64,000 bases of DNA from Pacificispira sp965223125 (GCA_965223125.1 OZ244984.1:930001-994000); one strand, 5' to 3'; positions 26,932 through 37,013 are shown, counted from the first letter of the stretch. Notes: a model not told the origin generated them from the letters alone. A program made the numbers and translations.

Positions 26932-27669
26932 ATGATTCTTGAAATTCTGGAATACCTTGCCACGCCCTGCCCCGGCTGGGCGCGGCAGATGGGCTATCTG
27001 CGCGAGTCCATCGCCATTCGTCACCGTGCCCGACGCTGCCGCGATACCTGGGCCGATCATCAGGCGCGGACAAGGGTCGAAATCCTGAAAGCCGCAGGGA
27101 CCTTACCCCCCGAGGCGGAGATCATCGTGCTGGGCGCGGGGCTGTGCCTCGATGTTCCCGTTCAGGCACTTGCCGACCGACCCGGTCGTCTGACACTGGT
27201 CGATGCCATCCGGCCCCTGGGACTGCGGCTTCCTGCCGGCGTCCGCTATATGACCGGTGATGTGGAAGGATCCGCGCGGGCGTTGCATGAGCACCGGCTG
27301 CGCGGTGCCTCCCCCATGCTGGATTTCAGCAAGGTGGGACTTATCGTCTCGGTCAACCTGATCTCGCAACTGCCACTGTTGCCGGTACAGTGGTGCCAGC
27401 GCCATGGTCTGCCAACCGATGGATTGACAGCGGAAATCATGGGACGACACGTTACCGACCTTGCCACGCATCCAGCCCCGGCACTGCTGATCGGCGATGC
27501 GATGCGACGCCGGATTGATTCCGATGATCAAATACTGGAGGAAATCGATCTGGCGCGACAGGCTGGACTGCCAGTCCCTGAAACCTCATGGATCTGGCCC
27601 GTCGTGCCTACCGCAGAGGCAGGAAGCACTCCAAGCATCGAAACTGTGGTCGGGGTCTGGCAATTATAG
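26932..27669 (+). CDS. Conserved hypothetical protein with Rossmann-like segment
   Basis: A 245-residue cytoplasmic protein. The stretch EIIVLGAGLCLDVPVQALADRPGRLTLVD (about 61-90) looks like motif I plus the acidic strand-2 end of a SAM-dependent methyltransferase, and MTGDVE follows at about 107. Downstream methyltransferase motifs are not clear to me, so the enzymatic call is only tentative. It is closely spaced after the membrane protein and lies 151 bp before etfB. Confidence 0.65.
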   Translation: MILEILEYLATPCPGWARQMGYLRESIAIRHRARRCRDTWADHQARTRVEILKAAGTLPPEAEIIVLGAGLCLDVPVQALADRPGRLTLVDAIRPLGLRLPAGVRYMTGDVEGSARALHEHRLRGASPMLDFSKVGLIVSVNLISQLPLLPVQWCQRHGLPTDGLTAEIMGRHVTDLATHPAPALLIGDAMRRRIDSDDQILEEIDLARQAGLPVPETSWIWPVVPTAEAGSTPSIETVVGVWQL

Positions 27670-27730
27670 AATTCGCTGCCCCTTTCGCGACGCGATGTCG
27701 CAAAGCGGCGCATTTGAGACCCTTCCGCGC

Positions 27731-27759
27731 TTGACCCTTCGGGTGGCTGCTCCTACACA
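27731..27759 (+). promoter_or_regulatory. Candidate etfBA promoter
   Basis: TTGACC (27731-27736), 17-bp spacer, TACACA (27754-27759), about 60 bp before the etfB start. The -35 is good and the -10 weak, as is common in alphaproteobacteria. Confidence 0.3.
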
Positions 27760-27820
27760 TCGACGCTGAACTTAAGCGGGGAAATCCCCACTCTGAATCT
27801 GGAATGAGGAGCGCTCGGGT

Positions 27821-28573
27821 ATGAAGGTCTTGGTGCCGGTCAAACGCGTCGTCGACTATAACGTCAAGATCCGCGTGAAGGCGGATCAGACGGGCGTCGA
27901 AACGGCGAATGTCAAAATGTCGATGAATCCGTTCGATGAGATAGCCGTCGAACAGGCCGTTCGGATGAAAGAGGCCGGACAGGCCGAGGAAGTCATCGCC
28001 GTTTCTATCGGTGCGCTGCAGAGCCAGGAAACAATCCGCACCGCGCTGGCCATGGGTGCCGACCGCGGCATTCTGGTGCAGCATGACGGCGAAGTGCAGC
28101 CGCTCGCCGTCGCCAAAATCCTGAAAGCGATCGCTGACGCCGAAGGGCCAGGAATCATTCTCTGTGGCAAGCAGGCAATCGACGACGACGCCAACCAGAC
28201 CGCCCAGATGCTCTCCGCCCTGCTGGGCTGGCCGCAGGCGACCTTTGTGTCCAAGCTGGAAATCGGCGACGGCGAGGCAACCACAACCCGCGAGGTTGAC
28301 GGTGGTCTGGAGACGATCAAGGTGAAGCTGCCTGCCGTCTGCTCTGTCGATCTGCGCCTGAACGAGCCGCGCTATGCCTCGCTGCCGAATATCATGAAGG
28401 CGAAGAAGAAGCCCATCGACATGAAGACCCCGGCGGATTTTGGTGTCGATCCGACCCCGCGCCTGACCACGGTCAAGGTTGTCGAGCCGCCGCCGCGTCA
28501 GGCGGGCGTGAAGGTCGCGGACGTGGCTGAACTGGTCTCGAAGCTGCGCAACGAAGCGAAAGTGATCGGCTGA
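27821..28573 (+). CDS. etfB: Electron transfer flavoprotein subunit beta
   Basis: Small subunit of the ETF heterodimer that collects electrons from acyl-CoA and methylated-amine dehydrogenases for ETF:ubiquinone oxidoreductase. The 250-residue protein begins MKVLVPVKRVVDYNVKIRVK. It has the AMP-binding LAMGADRGILV and CGKQAIDDDANQT segments and the conserved VDLRLNEPRYASLPNIMKAKKKP block that docks partner dehydrogenases. It forms a two-gene operon with etfA (28 bp apart). Confidence 0.97.
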   Translation: MKVLVPVKRVVDYNVKIRVKADQTGVETANVKMSMNPFDEIAVEQAVRMKEAGQAEEVIAVSIGALQSQETIRTALAMGADRGILVQHDGEVQPLAVAKILKAIADAEGPGIILCGKQAIDDDANQTAQMLSALLGWPQATFVSKLEIGDGEATTTREVDGGLETIKVKLPAVCSVDLRLNEPRYASLPNIMKAKKKPIDMKTPADFGVDPTPRLTTVKVVEPPPRQAGVKVADVAELVSKLRNEAKVIG

Positions 28574-28601
28574 GGCCGTCCCCGAAAAGGAGAGAGTCAA
28601 G

Positions 28602-29534
28602 ATGAGCAATCTGGTCATCGCCGAACATGACGGTGCGGAAATCAAGCCGCACACCCTGAACACCGTTGCCGCCGCCGTGGCCGCCGGGGGCGACATTCAT
28701 GTCGCTGTCATCGGGTCCGGTTGTCAGGCCGCCGCCGATGCCGCCGCGAAAATCGCCGGTGTCTCCAAGGTCCTGCTGGCCGATAGCGCCGAATACGAAA
28801 ACCAGCTCGCCGAAGCCGTCGCGCCCGCCATTTTGAAAATGGCTGCCGGTTACAGCGCCGTCTTCGCGCCCGCCAACACTTTCGGCAAGAACGTGATGCC
28901 CCGCGTCGCGGCCCTGATGGATATCCAGCAGGTCTCCGAAGTCTCCGCCGTGCTGGGGGAGAAGACATATGAGCGTCCGATCTATGCCGGAAACGCCATC
29001 GCCACAGTGAAATCCGCCGAGGCAACCGACATCATCACCGTCCGCATGACCTCTTTCGAGCCGGTCGCAGCGGAAGGCGGCTCTGCCAGCATCGAAACCG
29101 TCTCTGGCACTGGTGCTCAGGACCTCTCCACCTATATCGGCCAGTCGGTCGTCAGCAGCGACCGTCCGGAACTGACCTCTGCCAAGATCGTCATCTCCGG
29201 AGGTCGCGGCATGCAGTCGGGCGATAACTTCGTGATGCTGGAACGGGTCGCGGACAAGCTGGGTGCCGCCGTCGGCGCGTCCCGTGCGGCCGTCGATGCC
29301 GGGTTCGTCCCCAACGACTATCAGGTTGGCCAGACCGGCAAGGTCGTTGCCCCGGATCTCTATATCGCCGTCGGCATCTCCGGCGCGATCCAGCATCTGG
29401 CCGGGATGAAGGATTCGAAAGTCATCGTCGCCATCAACAAGGATGACGAAGCCCCGATCTTCCAGGTAGCCGATTACGGCCTCGTCGCAGACCTTTTCGT
29501 GGCGATCCCGGAACTCGAAGCCGCTCTCGGCTGA
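28602..29534 (+). CDS. etfA: Electron transfer flavoprotein subunit alpha
   Basis: FAD-binding large subunit of ETF, 310 residues. The C-terminal FAD domain shows GGRGMQSGDNFVMLERVADKLGAAVGASRAAVDAG and GVSGAIQHLAGM-type blocks (here GISGAIQHLAGM), plus DEAPIFQVADYGLVADLF. AAAGGAGAG precedes the ATG. It is followed by a strong hairpin terminator. Confidence 0.97.
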   Translation: MSNLVIAEHDGAEIKPHTLNTVAAAVAAGGDIHVAVIGSGCQAAADAAAKIAGVSKVLLADSAEYENQLAEAVAPAILKMAAGYSAVFAPANTFGKNVMPRVAALMDIQQVSEVSAVLGEKTYERPIYAGNAIATVKSAEATDIITVRMTSFEPVAAEGGSASIETVSGTGAQDLSTYIGQSVVSSDRPELTSAKIVISGGRGMQSGDNFVMLERVADKLGAAVGASRAAVDAGFVPNDYQVGQTGKVVAPDLYIAVGISGAIQHLAGMKDSKVIVAINKDDEAPIFQVADYGLVADLFVAIPELEAALG

Positions 29535-29548
29535 TCGCATGAATATCG

Positions 29549-29590
29549 CAGCGCCGTCGGATATTATCCGGCGGCGCTGGTTTCATTTCA
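29549..29590 (+). terminator. Rho-independent-type terminator after etfA
   Basis: A 13-bp stem (left arm CAGCGCCGTCGGA at 29549-29561, right arm 29567-29579, one G-U pair) with a 5-nt loop, followed by GTTTCATTTC. It begins 14 bp after the etfA stop. The T-tract is on the plus-strand side only, so it mainly serves etfA. Confidence 0.75.
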
Positions 29591-29652
29591 ATAAACCAGC
29601 ACGTCGTACCCGGACCTGATCCGGGTATTTTTCCAATGGAGCAGGAACGGCG

Positions 29653-30849
29653 CTATTGCCCGATTGCCTCTCCGGCGGCGTGGCCGCTGGCCCAGGCCCA
29701 TTGAAAATTGTAACCGCCGAGCCAGCCTGTGACATCGACCGCCTCCCCTATGACATAAAGACCTGGGACAGACTTCGCCTCCATCGTGCGGGAGGACAGT
29801 TCCGCCGTGTCCACCCCGCCCAACGTCACCTCCGCCTTGGCATAGCCTTCGGTTCCGGACGGGATCACCTGCCAGGCATTCAGACGCGCACCGAGTGCCG
29901 TCAACTGACGATCGGTGATTTCACTGATCGCTTGTTTCGGCAGATGGTCCGCAGCGAAGGCCGTCGCGAGACGGCCGGGCAGGATTTCGGACAGCGCCGT
30001 CTGCGGTTCGACCCGGCCTCGGCTGCGCTTGCGCCCCAGCAGGTAATCACTGGCGGATTGATCCGGCACGACATCCAGAACAATCGGCTCCCCCTCCCGC
30101 CAATATGAAGATATCTGCAGGATCGCCGGGCCGGATAGGCCGCGATGGGTCAGCAGCATCGCCTCCCGGAAACTGCGGTTGCCGCAGCGCGCGACACAGG
30201 GAAGCGCAACACCGCTCAACGGGCTCATCACCGCCAGATCATCGGCACCGACGGTCAGCGGCACAAGAGCCGGGCGAATATTGCAAAGCTTGAGACCAAA
30301 GCCCCGGGCAATGTCATGCGACAGACCTGTCGCCCCCATCTTGGGAATCGACAGTCCCCCGGTCGCCAGCACCAGCGCAGATGCCGTAAAATCCCCCTGA
30401 TCGGTCGCAACCCGATAGTCCGTTCCGCGTGTGACATCGGTGACCCTGTGCCCGGTGCGGATATCGACACCGACCGCCGCGCATTCATCGAGCAGCATTG
30501 CAACGATGGATCGGGCGGAGCCGTCACAGAACAACTGCCCCAACGTCTTCTCATGCCAGGCGATCCCGTGCTTATCGACCAGGGCGATGAAATCGGTTGG
30601 CGTATAGCGCGCAAGGGCGGATTTGCAGAAATGCGGATTGCCGGAGATGAAATTAGCTGCCGAACAGTCGATATTGGTAAAATTACAGCGTCCGCCGCCG
30701 GAGATCAGGATCTTCTTTCCCACCTGTTCGGCATGATCCAGCAGCAGAACCCGCTGCCCTCGGCCCCCGGCAGTCATGGCACACATCAAGCCTGCGGCAC
30801 CGGCCCCCAGGATGATCGTATCGTAATGGGCCTTGTCCGACTGCGGCAT
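29653..30849 (-). CDS. HI0933-family NAD(P)/FAD-dependent oxidoreductase
   Basis: Flavoprotein of 398 residues. The FAD Rossmann motif is ILGAGAAGLMCAMTAG (about 13-28). The family-typical KILISGGGRCNFTN (about 46-59) and C-terminal GLYVIGEAVDVTGWLGGYNFQWAWASG blocks are present. The reaction of this widespread family is poorly defined; relatives include BaiN-type and aminoacetone/protein-associated flavoproteins. It is convergent with etfA and has no obvious operon partner. Confidence 0.88.
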   Translation of the reverse strand: MPQSDKAHYDTIILGAGAAGLMCAMTAGGRGQRVLLLDHAEQVGKKILISGGGRCNFTNIDCSAANFISGNPHFCKSALARYTPTDFIALVDKHGIAWHEKTLGQLFCDGSARSIVAMLLDECAAVGVDIRTGHRVTDVTRGTDYRVATDQGDFTASALVLATGGLSIPKMGATGLSHDIARGFGLKLCNIRPALVPLTVGADDLAVMSPLSGVALPCVARCGNRSFREAMLLTHRGLSGPAILQISSYWREGEPIVLDVVPDQSASDYLLGRKRSRGRVEPQTALSEILPGRLATAFAADHLPKQAISEITDRQLTALGARLNAWQVIPSGTEGYAKAEVTLGGVDTAELSSRTMEAKSVPGLYVIGEAVDVTGWLGGYNFQWAWASGHAAGEAIGQ

Positions 30850-30921
30850 GATCCGGCTATCCTGTGGTTATGCCTCTGCGTAGCCAAGCGGAGGCGATAA
30901 CGCAAGATATCGGGAACTGCC

Positions 30922-33024
30922 CTATGCAGACGGTGCCTGCGCCAGGGTCTTCTTCGCGGATTCCTTGATCACGATCACCGGTTCCATGGAATCGAAGACA
31001 TCCTGACCCAGATGGCATTTCACGTAATGACCGTCGGCGAGCTTGTACTGCTTCGGCACATCGGTGTTGCATCTGTCTTCTGGGACCAGATGCTTGCGCT
31101 GGCAGCGGGTGACGAAAGGGCAGCCCTTCGGAGGATTGAGGGCGGAGGGGATATCCCCTTCCAGCACGATCCGGCGCTTCTGGACCGATGCATCGGCTAT
31201 CGGCACGGCGGACAGCAGCGCCTCGGTATAGGGATGGTAGGGCGGGCTGAAGACCTGCTCGGTTGAGCCTGACTCAACGATATGACCCAGATACATGACC
31301 ACGACCCGATCCGCCAGATAGCGCACGACCGACATGTCGTGGCTGATGAACAACATCGTAGTGCGGGATTTGCGCTGTATATCCATCAGCAGTTCCGTCA
31401 CCGCCGCCTGTACCGAGACGTCCAGTGCCGAAACCGGTTCATCCGCGACAACGACTTTCGGCTGTCCGGCAAAGGCACGGGCGATGCCGATGCGCTGCTT
31501 CTGGCCTCCGGATAACTGACGCGGCATGCGGGTTGCGAATTCGCGCGGCAGCTTCACCAGATCGAGCAACTCGTACATCCGCTCGGTACGCTCGGCGGTG
31601 TCCGCCCCGATGCTGAATTTCTCCAGCGTTCGGATGATCTGGCCACCAACAGACTGGCTGGGGTTGAGCGTATCGAAGGGATTCTGGAAGACCATCTGCA
31701 CCGAGGCGACCGTGCGCTTGTCCCGATCCGCAACCCCGATGCGACCAATTTCCAGATCCCCCAGCATGGCATCGCCTGAAGTCGAGGTTTCCAGCCCCAG
31801 CAATATCTTGGCGAGAGTTGATTTCCCACAACCGGATTCCCCGACGATTGCGACAGTCTGCGCCTCGCAGGCCTCCAGCGAGATATCCTCGTTCGCCTTC
31901 ACGGTCAGTTTCTTGCCGCCACCGAACATCGATCCGGAATAGATCTCATACCATTTCTTCAGTTTCTTGACGCTCAACACCACTTCGCCGGAAGTGATCG
32001 CCTCAGTCGTCTTGATCGCGGCGGGGGGCTTGTCCCAGTCGATCTCGTCGATCCGCGCGCATCGGCTGAAATGCCGGTCGGCATCTGGAAGCTCCACCAT
32101 ATGGACATCGCCCACATCGCAGATTTCCGCCTTGAAATGGTCGCAGCGGGGTCCAAAATTGCAGCCCCTGGGACGCTGATGCGGCAATGGCAACTGACCG
32201 GGAATCGGCACCAGCGGGCGCTGATTCTTGTCCGCACCCGGCAGTGGAATCGAATTCAGCAGCCCTTTTGTATAAGGATGGCGCATCTTGTCGAAAACGC
32301 CATGGATTGAGCCCGTCTCAACCGCTTCACCAGAATACATCACCGTGATGCGGTTGCAGGTATCCAGGATCAGGCCCAGATTGTGCGACACAAAGATCAT
32401 CGACGTGCCGTAATTGTCGGCCAGTTCCTTCACCAGTTCGACAATCCCCGCCTCGACCGTCACGTCCAGAGCCGTTGTCGGCTCGTCCAGCAACAGCAGG
32501 GACGGTTTCGAGAGCAAACCCATGGCAATCACCACACGCTGCTGCTGTCCACCGGAAATCTGGTGTGGATAGGAATCAAAGACACGCTGGGGATCAGGAA
32601 GTTTCACCGCGCCGAGGATGTCAATCACCATCGCCGCGGCTTCCTTTTCCGACTTGCCCTCATGCAGCATCGGCACTTCCATCAACTGCCTGCCGATCCG
32701 CATCGCCGGATTCAGGGAGGCCATCGGCTCCTGATAGATCATCGCGATCTCGTTGCCGCGCAGATGGCGATACTCTTCTTCGGAAATCTTCGTCAGATCC
32801 CGACCCTTGAACAGAATCTGGCCACTCATGACCCGTCCGTTCTTGCCGAGGTCGCCCATGATACCCAGCGACACGGTGGACTTGCCACACCCGGATTCCC
32901 CGACGAGACCCATCGTCTCCCCCGGCATGACGGTGCAGGAGAAATCCATCACCGCCGGGATTTCTCCCGCTCGGGTGAAGAAGGAGATGTTGAGGTCCTT
33001 GATTTCAAGAATTGGCTGAACCAT
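30922..33024 (-). CDS. Fused twin ATP-binding protein of a peptide-type ABC transporter
   Basis: A single 700-residue protein joins the two OppD/DppD- and OppF/DppF-type ATPases. Domain 1 has Walker A GESGCGKST at 42-50, SGGQQQR from 157 and LLLLDEPTTALD from about 177. Domain 2 has a second GESGCGKST at 395-403 with its own LSGGQKQRIGIARA and VVADEPVSALD. Each half ends in the oligopeptide-transporter C-terminal extension with cysteines (C288, C294, C302, C322 in the first half) that may bind a cluster. The start at 33024 (MVQPILEIKD) lies 14 bp after the upstream permease gene. It energises the two permeases encoded upstream. Confidence 0.93.
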   Translation of the reverse strand: MVQPILEIKDLNISFFTRAGEIPAVMDFSCTVMPGETMGLVGESGCGKSTVSLGIMGDLGKNGRVMSGQILFKGRDLTKISEEEYRHLRGNEIAMIYQEPMASLNPAMRIGRQLMEVPMLHEGKSEKEAAAMVIDILGAVKLPDPQRVFDSYPHQISGGQQQRVVIAMGLLSKPSLLLLDEPTTALDVTVEAGIVELVKELADNYGTSMIFVSHNLGLILDTCNRITVMYSGEAVETGSIHGVFDKMRHPYTKGLLNSIPLPGADKNQRPLVPIPGQLPLPHQRPRGCNFGPRCDHFKAEICDVGDVHMVELPDADRHFSRCARIDEIDWDKPPAAIKTTEAITSGEVVLSVKKLKKWYEIYSGSMFGGGKKLTVKANEDISLEACEAQTVAIVGESGCGKSTLAKILLGLETSTSGDAMLGDLEIGRIGVADRDKRTVASVQMVFQNPFDTLNPSQSVGGQIIRTLEKFSIGADTAERTERMYELLDLVKLPREFATRMPRQLSGGQKQRIGIARAFAGQPKVVVADEPVSALDVSVQAAVTELLMDIQRKSRTTMLFISHDMSVVRYLADRVVVMYLGHIVESGSTEQVFSPPYHPYTEALLSAVPIADASVQKRRIVLEGDIPSALNPPKGCPFVTRCQRKHLVPEDRCNTDVPKQYKLADGHYVKCHLGQDVFDSMEPVIVIKESAKKTLAQAPSA

Positions 33025-33038
33025 CGGTTGAGACCTCC

Positions 33039-34193
33039 CTAGTCCTTGAGCGACTGTTCGCGCAACGCATCCGCGAGCAGGTTGAGACCGAGCACGAAGG
33101 ACATCAGTGCCAGTGCGGGCGGCAGAGCGGGATGCACGTAAAGACGCAGCAACCGACTGCCTTCCTTGATCGTCGTTCCCCAATCCGGGCTTTCCGGGAC
33201 CAGCCCGAGGCCGAAGTAACCGAGCGTCCCGAGCAGGATCGTCGTATAGCCGATCCGCAAGCAGGCATCGACAATCAGTGGACCGCGTGCATTGGGCAGG
33301 ATTTCCCACAGCATCACATACCAGGGAATCTCCCCCCGGGTCTGTGACGCAGCAACATAGTCCCGAGTTGCGATATCCATCGTAAGACCCCGGACGATGC
33401 GGAATACACCAGGACTGGAGGCGAAGACGACGGCCACGAAAATGTTCAACTCGTTCGGTTCCAGCGACAGAAGACCGAACGGATCCGCATCAAAGACAAG
33501 GCTTATATAGACCCAGCCGCCGAAGATGAAGACTGCCGCCAACTGCCATGCCATCTGCTTAGGTCGTTCCCGAAACCGACTGTAGAACAGCATGGCGAAG
33601 AAGATAATCGGGAAGACGAAGAATACGCCCGCCATGACCTGTGGCACCGCCGTTTCCCGAATACCCGGCGTCACCAGTAGATAGAACAGCAGAATGACCG
33701 GGAACGCGAGTACAAGGTTCGCAAGGAAGGACAGGATCGTATCGGTCCTGCCGCGGTAATATCCAGCAGGCAGACCCAGAGTGATGCCGACAACGAAGGC
33801 GAACATCGTCGCCGCCGGAGCGATCACCATGACGATCTGACTGCCATGTATCAGACGGCTGAACACATCCCGACCGAATTTATCGCCACCGAGATACTGC
33901 ACCAGCCCACTGACCGGTTCGATCACCCCCGGCCCCTTGTTTTTCAGCATGGCAAACTGGGCGAGCGGATCGAAGGGTGCGATCCAATTCGCGAGGATCG
34001 CCGTGAACAGCCAGAAGAAGGTTATGAACAATCCTGCCAATCCGGCCGGACTTTCATAGATCCGTCCATACAGGGACAGTTTCTTCTGATACTTCCAGCT
34101 CAACCCCATCACAACCGCGATGCAGATCCAGACTGGCAACAGAGAATACAATATTCCGAAAACAATGGCTCCGGGACCGATAAATTCCAGCAT
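33039..34193 (-). CDS. Peptide-type ABC transporter permease (DppC/OppC-like)
   Basis: Inner-membrane permease of 384 residues, longer than typical DppC because of extra N-terminal helices (about 1-75 and 120-230). The EAA region (DYVAASQTRGEIPWYVMLWEILPNARGPLIV) is near residue 270-300 and the C-terminus LALMSFVLGLNLLADALREQ is the usual DppC ending. It lies 9 bp after the other permease gene. Confidence 0.88.
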   Translation of the reverse strand: MLEFIGPGAIVFGILYSLLPVWICIAVVMGLSWKYQKKLSLYGRIYESPAGLAGLFITFFWLFTAILANWIAPFDPLAQFAMLKNKGPGVIEPVSGLVQYLGGDKFGRDVFSRLIHGSQIVMVIAPAATMFAFVVGITLGLPAGYYRGRTDTILSFLANLVLAFPVILLFYLLVTPGIRETAVPQVMAGVFFVFPIIFFAMLFYSRFRERPKQMAWQLAAVFIFGGWVYISLVFDADPFGLLSLEPNELNIFVAVVFASSPGVFRIVRGLTMDIATRDYVAASQTRGEIPWYVMLWEILPNARGPLIVDACLRIGYTTILLGTLGYFGLGLVPESPDWGTTIKEGSRLLRLYVHPALPPALALMSFVLGLNLLADALREQSLKD

Positions 34194-34202
34194 TCCGGCC
34201 TC

Positions 34203-35240
34203 CTATCGCACACGAATTCGGGGATTGAGATAGGCATATCCGATATCGGATATCATCTGCGTCGTCAGCACGACCAGCACAGACACGATGGCGCAACTGA
34301 GCAACGTATCGATATCGTTATTGCCCGCAGCCTCCACCAATACCCAGCCGAAACCCTGATAGCGGAACATCACCTCGACGATCACCACCCCTGTCAGAAG
34401 CCAGGGGAATTGCAGCATGATCACCCTGAAGGGCGCAATCAGCGCATTGCGAAGTGCATGGCGCAGAACAACGGTATGGAACTTCAACCCTTTCAGACGG
34501 GCCGTTCGGATGTATTGCGATGTCATGACCTCCGCCATTGAGGCCCGCGTCATCCGCGCAATATAGCCCATACCGTAGACCGCCATAGTCATGACCGGCA
34601 GGGCAAAATTGTAGACCGAGACACCTTGTGTCGTCGCCGTCGCCGACGAGGCGTTCAACCATCCAAGCCAGGAAGCAAAGATCACCGAGAACACAACGCC
34701 CGAAACATATTCCGGTGTTGCAGTGGAGGTAATCGAAACGATGGACAGCGATCTGTCCGTCCGCGTTCCTTCCCGCATTCCAGCCAGGATACCAATGACA
34801 AGAGCGGCGGGAACCATGGTTGCCATCACCCAGAACATCAGTATTCCCGTAGACTGAAGGGCGGGAAGCAATCGTTCATGAACCGGCTGTCGGAACATGG
34901 TGGAACAACCGAGATCTCCCTGAAGAATGCCGGCATAGGTCGTCACCGGTGGTTCATCGCAAAAGGCGAAGCGGGGTTTCGGCTCCCCGGTCTCGATGTC
35001 CCGGGCTGGTTCCTTAGGCATGACACCAAGCCACTGGGCATAGCGCTCTATAAAGGGTTCCCGATAGCCATTATATTGCAACCAGCGCTCAATCATGGCG
35101 TCGGATGCCCGCATGTTCGTCTGACTGATCGACAGCTTACGAAGATTCGGTTCCAGATTGATCAGGAAGAATACAACAAATGTCAGGCACAGCATCGTCA
35201 GAAGCATCGTGCCGAATCGATTTGCGATCAAACGTAACAT
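34203..35240 (-). CDS. Peptide-type ABC transporter permease (DppB/OppB-like)
   Basis: Inner-membrane permease of 345 residues. N-terminal helix 9-29 and the large periplasmic loop of about 100 residues are typical of DppB. The EAA-type loop (IRTARLKGLKFHTVVLRHALRNALIAPFRV) is near residue 235-265. Second gene of the operon, 117 bp after the binding-protein gene. Substrate could be peptides, opines or other oligomeric compounds. Confidence 0.88.
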   Translation of the reverse strand: MLRLIANRFGTMLLTMLCLTFVVFFLINLEPNLRKLSISQTNMRASDAMIERWLQYNGYREPFIERYAQWLGVMPKEPARDIETGEPKPRFAFCDEPPVTTYAGILQGDLGCSTMFRQPVHERLLPALQSTGILMFWVMATMVPAALVIGILAGMREGTRTDRSLSIVSITSTATPEYVSGVVFSVIFASWLGWLNASSATATTQGVSVYNFALPVMTMAVYGMGYIARMTRASMAEVMTSQYIRTARLKGLKFHTVVLRHALRNALIAPFRVIMLQFPWLLTGVVIVEVMFRYQGFGWVLVEAAGNNDIDTLLSCAIVSVLVVLTTQMISDIGYAYLNPRIRVR

Positions 35241-35357
35241 GGGCCCTCCCCAACGTCTCTAAGTCACCCCAACGAGCCGAATTCGGCTTTCCTGGAGGAG
35301 ACGGGATAGATGGAAAGCGGGTGCGGGAGGAGGCCATGCCTCCCCCCGCTTACGCAA

Positions 35358-37013
35358 TCAGGCCTCGTCGAGCCAGCACTTGTGGAAGGACTGTTCGAAC
35401 GTCTGATGCATCTGATAATTCTTCAGGGACGGCTGCATGTGGCAGTACACACCGCGCCAGTAAGGCTGCACGATGATGCCGCTTTCCTGAAGGATACGTT
35501 CCACCCGCTCCATCACCACGCGACGCTTGTCGGCATCCGCGATGGCCAGAGCCTCATTCAGCGCGGCATCAAATTCTGGGTCCGAATAAGCGGCTTCGTT
35601 CCAGGCTTCGCCGGAGCGATAGGCCAGAGCCAGAACCTGAACCCCGAGCGGGCGCATGTTCCAGTTGGTGATCGAATACGGATATTTGGTCCAGTCGTTC
35701 CAGAAGGTCGAACCCGGCAGGATCGTCCGTTTGATCTGGAAGCCGCATTCACGAAGCTGAGCAGCGATCGCATCCCCGGAATTCCGGCGATAGTCGTCAT
35801 CAATCGTGATCAGTTCATGCTCATGATCCATCATTCCGGCTTCCGTCATCAGACGACGGGCTTCTTCCGGGTCCCGCTTGAATGCCGGCAGGTCGAAATA
35901 TTCTGGATGGATGCTGCTGACATGGTGGTTTTCCGCCACCGAGCCGAGCCCGGCATACCCCAGTGTCAGAACCACTGAATTGTCGACCCCGAGCTGCAGG
36001 GCACGACGGACGCGGACATCGTCATAGGGCTTGTTGGCAGTGTTGGTGCGGCAGACGATGGTCGCCGCCGTGATCGCTTCCGACTTCACCAAGGTTCCGA
36101 GACTGTCGAGCACTTCCACGAAATCGGCCGTGGTTTCGTAATTGACATGCACCTCACCGGATTCGAAAGCACCGACGGTCGCCGCCGGATCGGTGCCGTA
36201 ATCGGTCCAGATCACACCATCGACATGCGGCTCTCCGCCCCACCAGGAACCGGCCGGACGTTTCTTGACTTCCGCCCGGGCGCCAACCTCCAGCGAGACC
36301 AGTTCGAACGGTCCGGTACCGACCGGCCATTCGGAAATCTTGCCGCCATTCTTGTCGAAATCCCGGTGCACGCAGAGCGCCGGATAATCGACGATGCCCG
36401 GAATGATGGTGATGTCCGGTGCCAGCAGCGACAGTTTGACGGTGTGCTGATCGACAACCGTGATCGCGCCTTCACGGGCAACACCGCTCGCTTCATCAAT
36501 CAACGCAGAGACGCGGGCCGCCATCGAGTTACCCTCGACCGCCTTTTCGCACCAGCGGGTGAAGTTGTAGGCCACATCTTCTGCCGTGAAATCGTCGCCA
36601 TTGCTCCATTTCACGCCCTTGCGGACATTGAGCGTATATTCCGTGGCGTCATCGTTGATTTCCCAGCCTTCCAGCAGCCAGGGCTCGAATGTGTAGTCTT
36701 CCGAATAGCGAACCAGCGGCTCGACCATCTGGCGCGCGACGTTGGCCATCTCGCTCCAGTCAAAGGTACGCGGGTCATCAACGCGACGCACATTCGCGGC
36801 AACGCGCACGATGCCGCCCTTTTTCGGCGTGTCGGCCAATGCCGTTTTCGGGGCGGCGAGGCCCAGCATGCCATAGGCCGTGGCGGCGGTGGCACCGAAA
36901 GCGGTGGCCAGAGCCAGGAATTCGCGACGGGCCATCTTCCCGTTCAGGGTTGCTTCTGCCCAGCCCTCAACATGCTTGTTGAGCGGCTTTCCATTACGAT
37001 CCAGAATTGTCAT
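35358..37013 (-). CDS. Peptide-type ABC transporter substrate-binding protein, Tat signal
   Basis: Family 5 extracellular binding protein, 551 residues. The N-terminus has a twin-arginine motif (ARREFLALATAFG, R29-R30) and a probable cleavage after ALA60, so it is exported folded. The SBP_bac_5 domain covers about 65-540 (YTLNVRKGVKWSNGDDFTAEDVAYNFTRW; DVRVRRALQLGVDN). First gene of the four-gene minus-strand operon. The 353-bp region upstream probably holds its promoter and operators. Confidence 0.92.
   Translation of the reverse strand: MTILDRNGKPLNKHVEGWAEATLNGKMARREFLALATAFGATAATAYGMLGLAAPKTALADTPKKGGIVRVAANVRRVDDPRTFDWSEMANVARQMVEPLVRYSEDYTFEPWLLEGWEINDDATEYTLNVRKGVKWSNGDDFTAEDVAYNFTRWCEKAVEGNSMAARVSALIDEASGVAREGAITVVDQHTVKLSLLAPDITIIPGIVDYPALCVHRDFDKNGGKISEWPVGTGPFELVSLEVGARAEVKKRPAGSWWGGEPHVDGVIWTDYGTDPAATVGAFESGEVHVNYETTADFVEVLDSLGTLVKSEAITAATIVCRTNTANKPYDDVRVRRALQLGVDNSVVLTLGYAGLGSVAENHHVSSIHPEYFDLPAFKRDPEEARRLMTEAGMMDHEHELITIDDDYRRNSGDAIAAQLRECGFQIKRTILPGSTFWNDWTKYPYSITNWNMRPLGVQVLALAYRSGEAWNEAAYSDPEFDAALNEALAIADADKRRVVMERVERILQESGIIVQPYWRGVYCHMQPSLKNYQMHQTFEQSFHKCWLDEA

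Noticed and set aside
27682..27705. Hairpin after the Rossmann-like gene
   Set aside because: The stem is short, has a bulge and no T-tract, so a terminator call is not justified.
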